In this document: piece by piece, positions 63,881-64,000 of the stretch
Layout: every line of letters starts with the position of its first letter
Numbering within the stretch: position 1 is the stretch's first letter
Origin: Mercurialis annua
Lineage: Eukaryota > Streptophyta > Magnoliopsida > Malpighiales > Euphorbiaceae
Reading direction: 5' to 3'
DNA: 64,000 nt
NCBI RefSeq assembly: GCF_937616625.2
Contig: NC_065574.1
Location: 2,852,001 to 2,916,000 of the forward strand
Translations under genes and position numbers: made by a program
Notes under the pieces: generated by a model
Told to the model about the DNA's origin: nothing
The model's database searches: none
The model's input: the letters and a program-made list of their open reading frames with translations, nothing else

Positions 63881-64000
63881 ATAAGGATTTTAGCATAGGA
63901 AAGTGATTGTAATTTGTTTATAAGGAAGACCACTTCCCAAGCAACCTGTTTGAACTTTGATGAGATATTCTGATATTTCATGCCCAAATTGCCAATTCTC

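Overview
This window is nuclear DNA from a flowering plant, almost certainly a eudicot. The evidence is AT-rich intergenic DNA, intron-rich genes with GT-AG borders and plant-specific families: a CC-NBS-LRR receptor, CHUP1-like proteins, plant GDSL esterases and an organellar RADA. Mobile elements of nearly every plant class are also present. No species can be named from the sequence alone.

Layout. 1-6.5 kb is repeat-dominated: a hairpin repeat, a SINE, a poly-A retroposon, Mutator-like and Stowaway-like MITEs, a Helitron and a LINE tail. A single-exon F-box gene (6.6-7.8 kb, minus) is followed by two head-to-tail Helitrons and a large foldback element. The foldback lies directly upstream of a decayed ATP-phosphofructokinase gene (11.8-14.1 kb). 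RADA (14.6-24.4 kb, minus, 15 coding exons) can be assembled completely to 641 aa. A CHUP1/AR791-like coiled-coil gene (28.3-30.7 kb, plus) is followed by a CC-NBS-LRR gene (32.2-35.7 kb, plus), then a four-RRM poly(A)-binding-protein-like gene (36.7-39.7 kb, plus). Two paralogous five-exon GDSL esterase/lipase genes (40.1-42.9 and 56.4-59.4 kb, minus) are separated by 13.5 kb. That gap holds a possible gene-carrying Mutator-like element, a miniature LTR retrotransposon and a recently inserted Ty1/copia element. The last 4.5 kb holds MITEs, including a textbook hAT MITE with an 8-bp target duplication, and no gene.

Main result. The CC-NBS-LRR reading frame runs without a stop into a duplicated copy of the end of the upstream CHUP1-like gene's third exon. 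The duplicate keeps the splice donor, the intron, the acceptor and the following exon. Splicing at the conserved donor joins the receptor in frame to the CHUP1-like segment, predicting a chimeric protein of about 1128 aa. This would be an NLR with an integrated actin/chloroplast-positioning domain, formed by local duplication. A second, shorter copy of the same 3' segment follows it.

The other genes look like independent housekeeping or metabolic genes. RADA acts in organellar DNA recombination and the PABP-like protein in mRNA binding. The GDSL proteins are secreted hydrolases, and the F-box protein is a probable SCF substrate receptor with an unusual N-terminal membrane segment.
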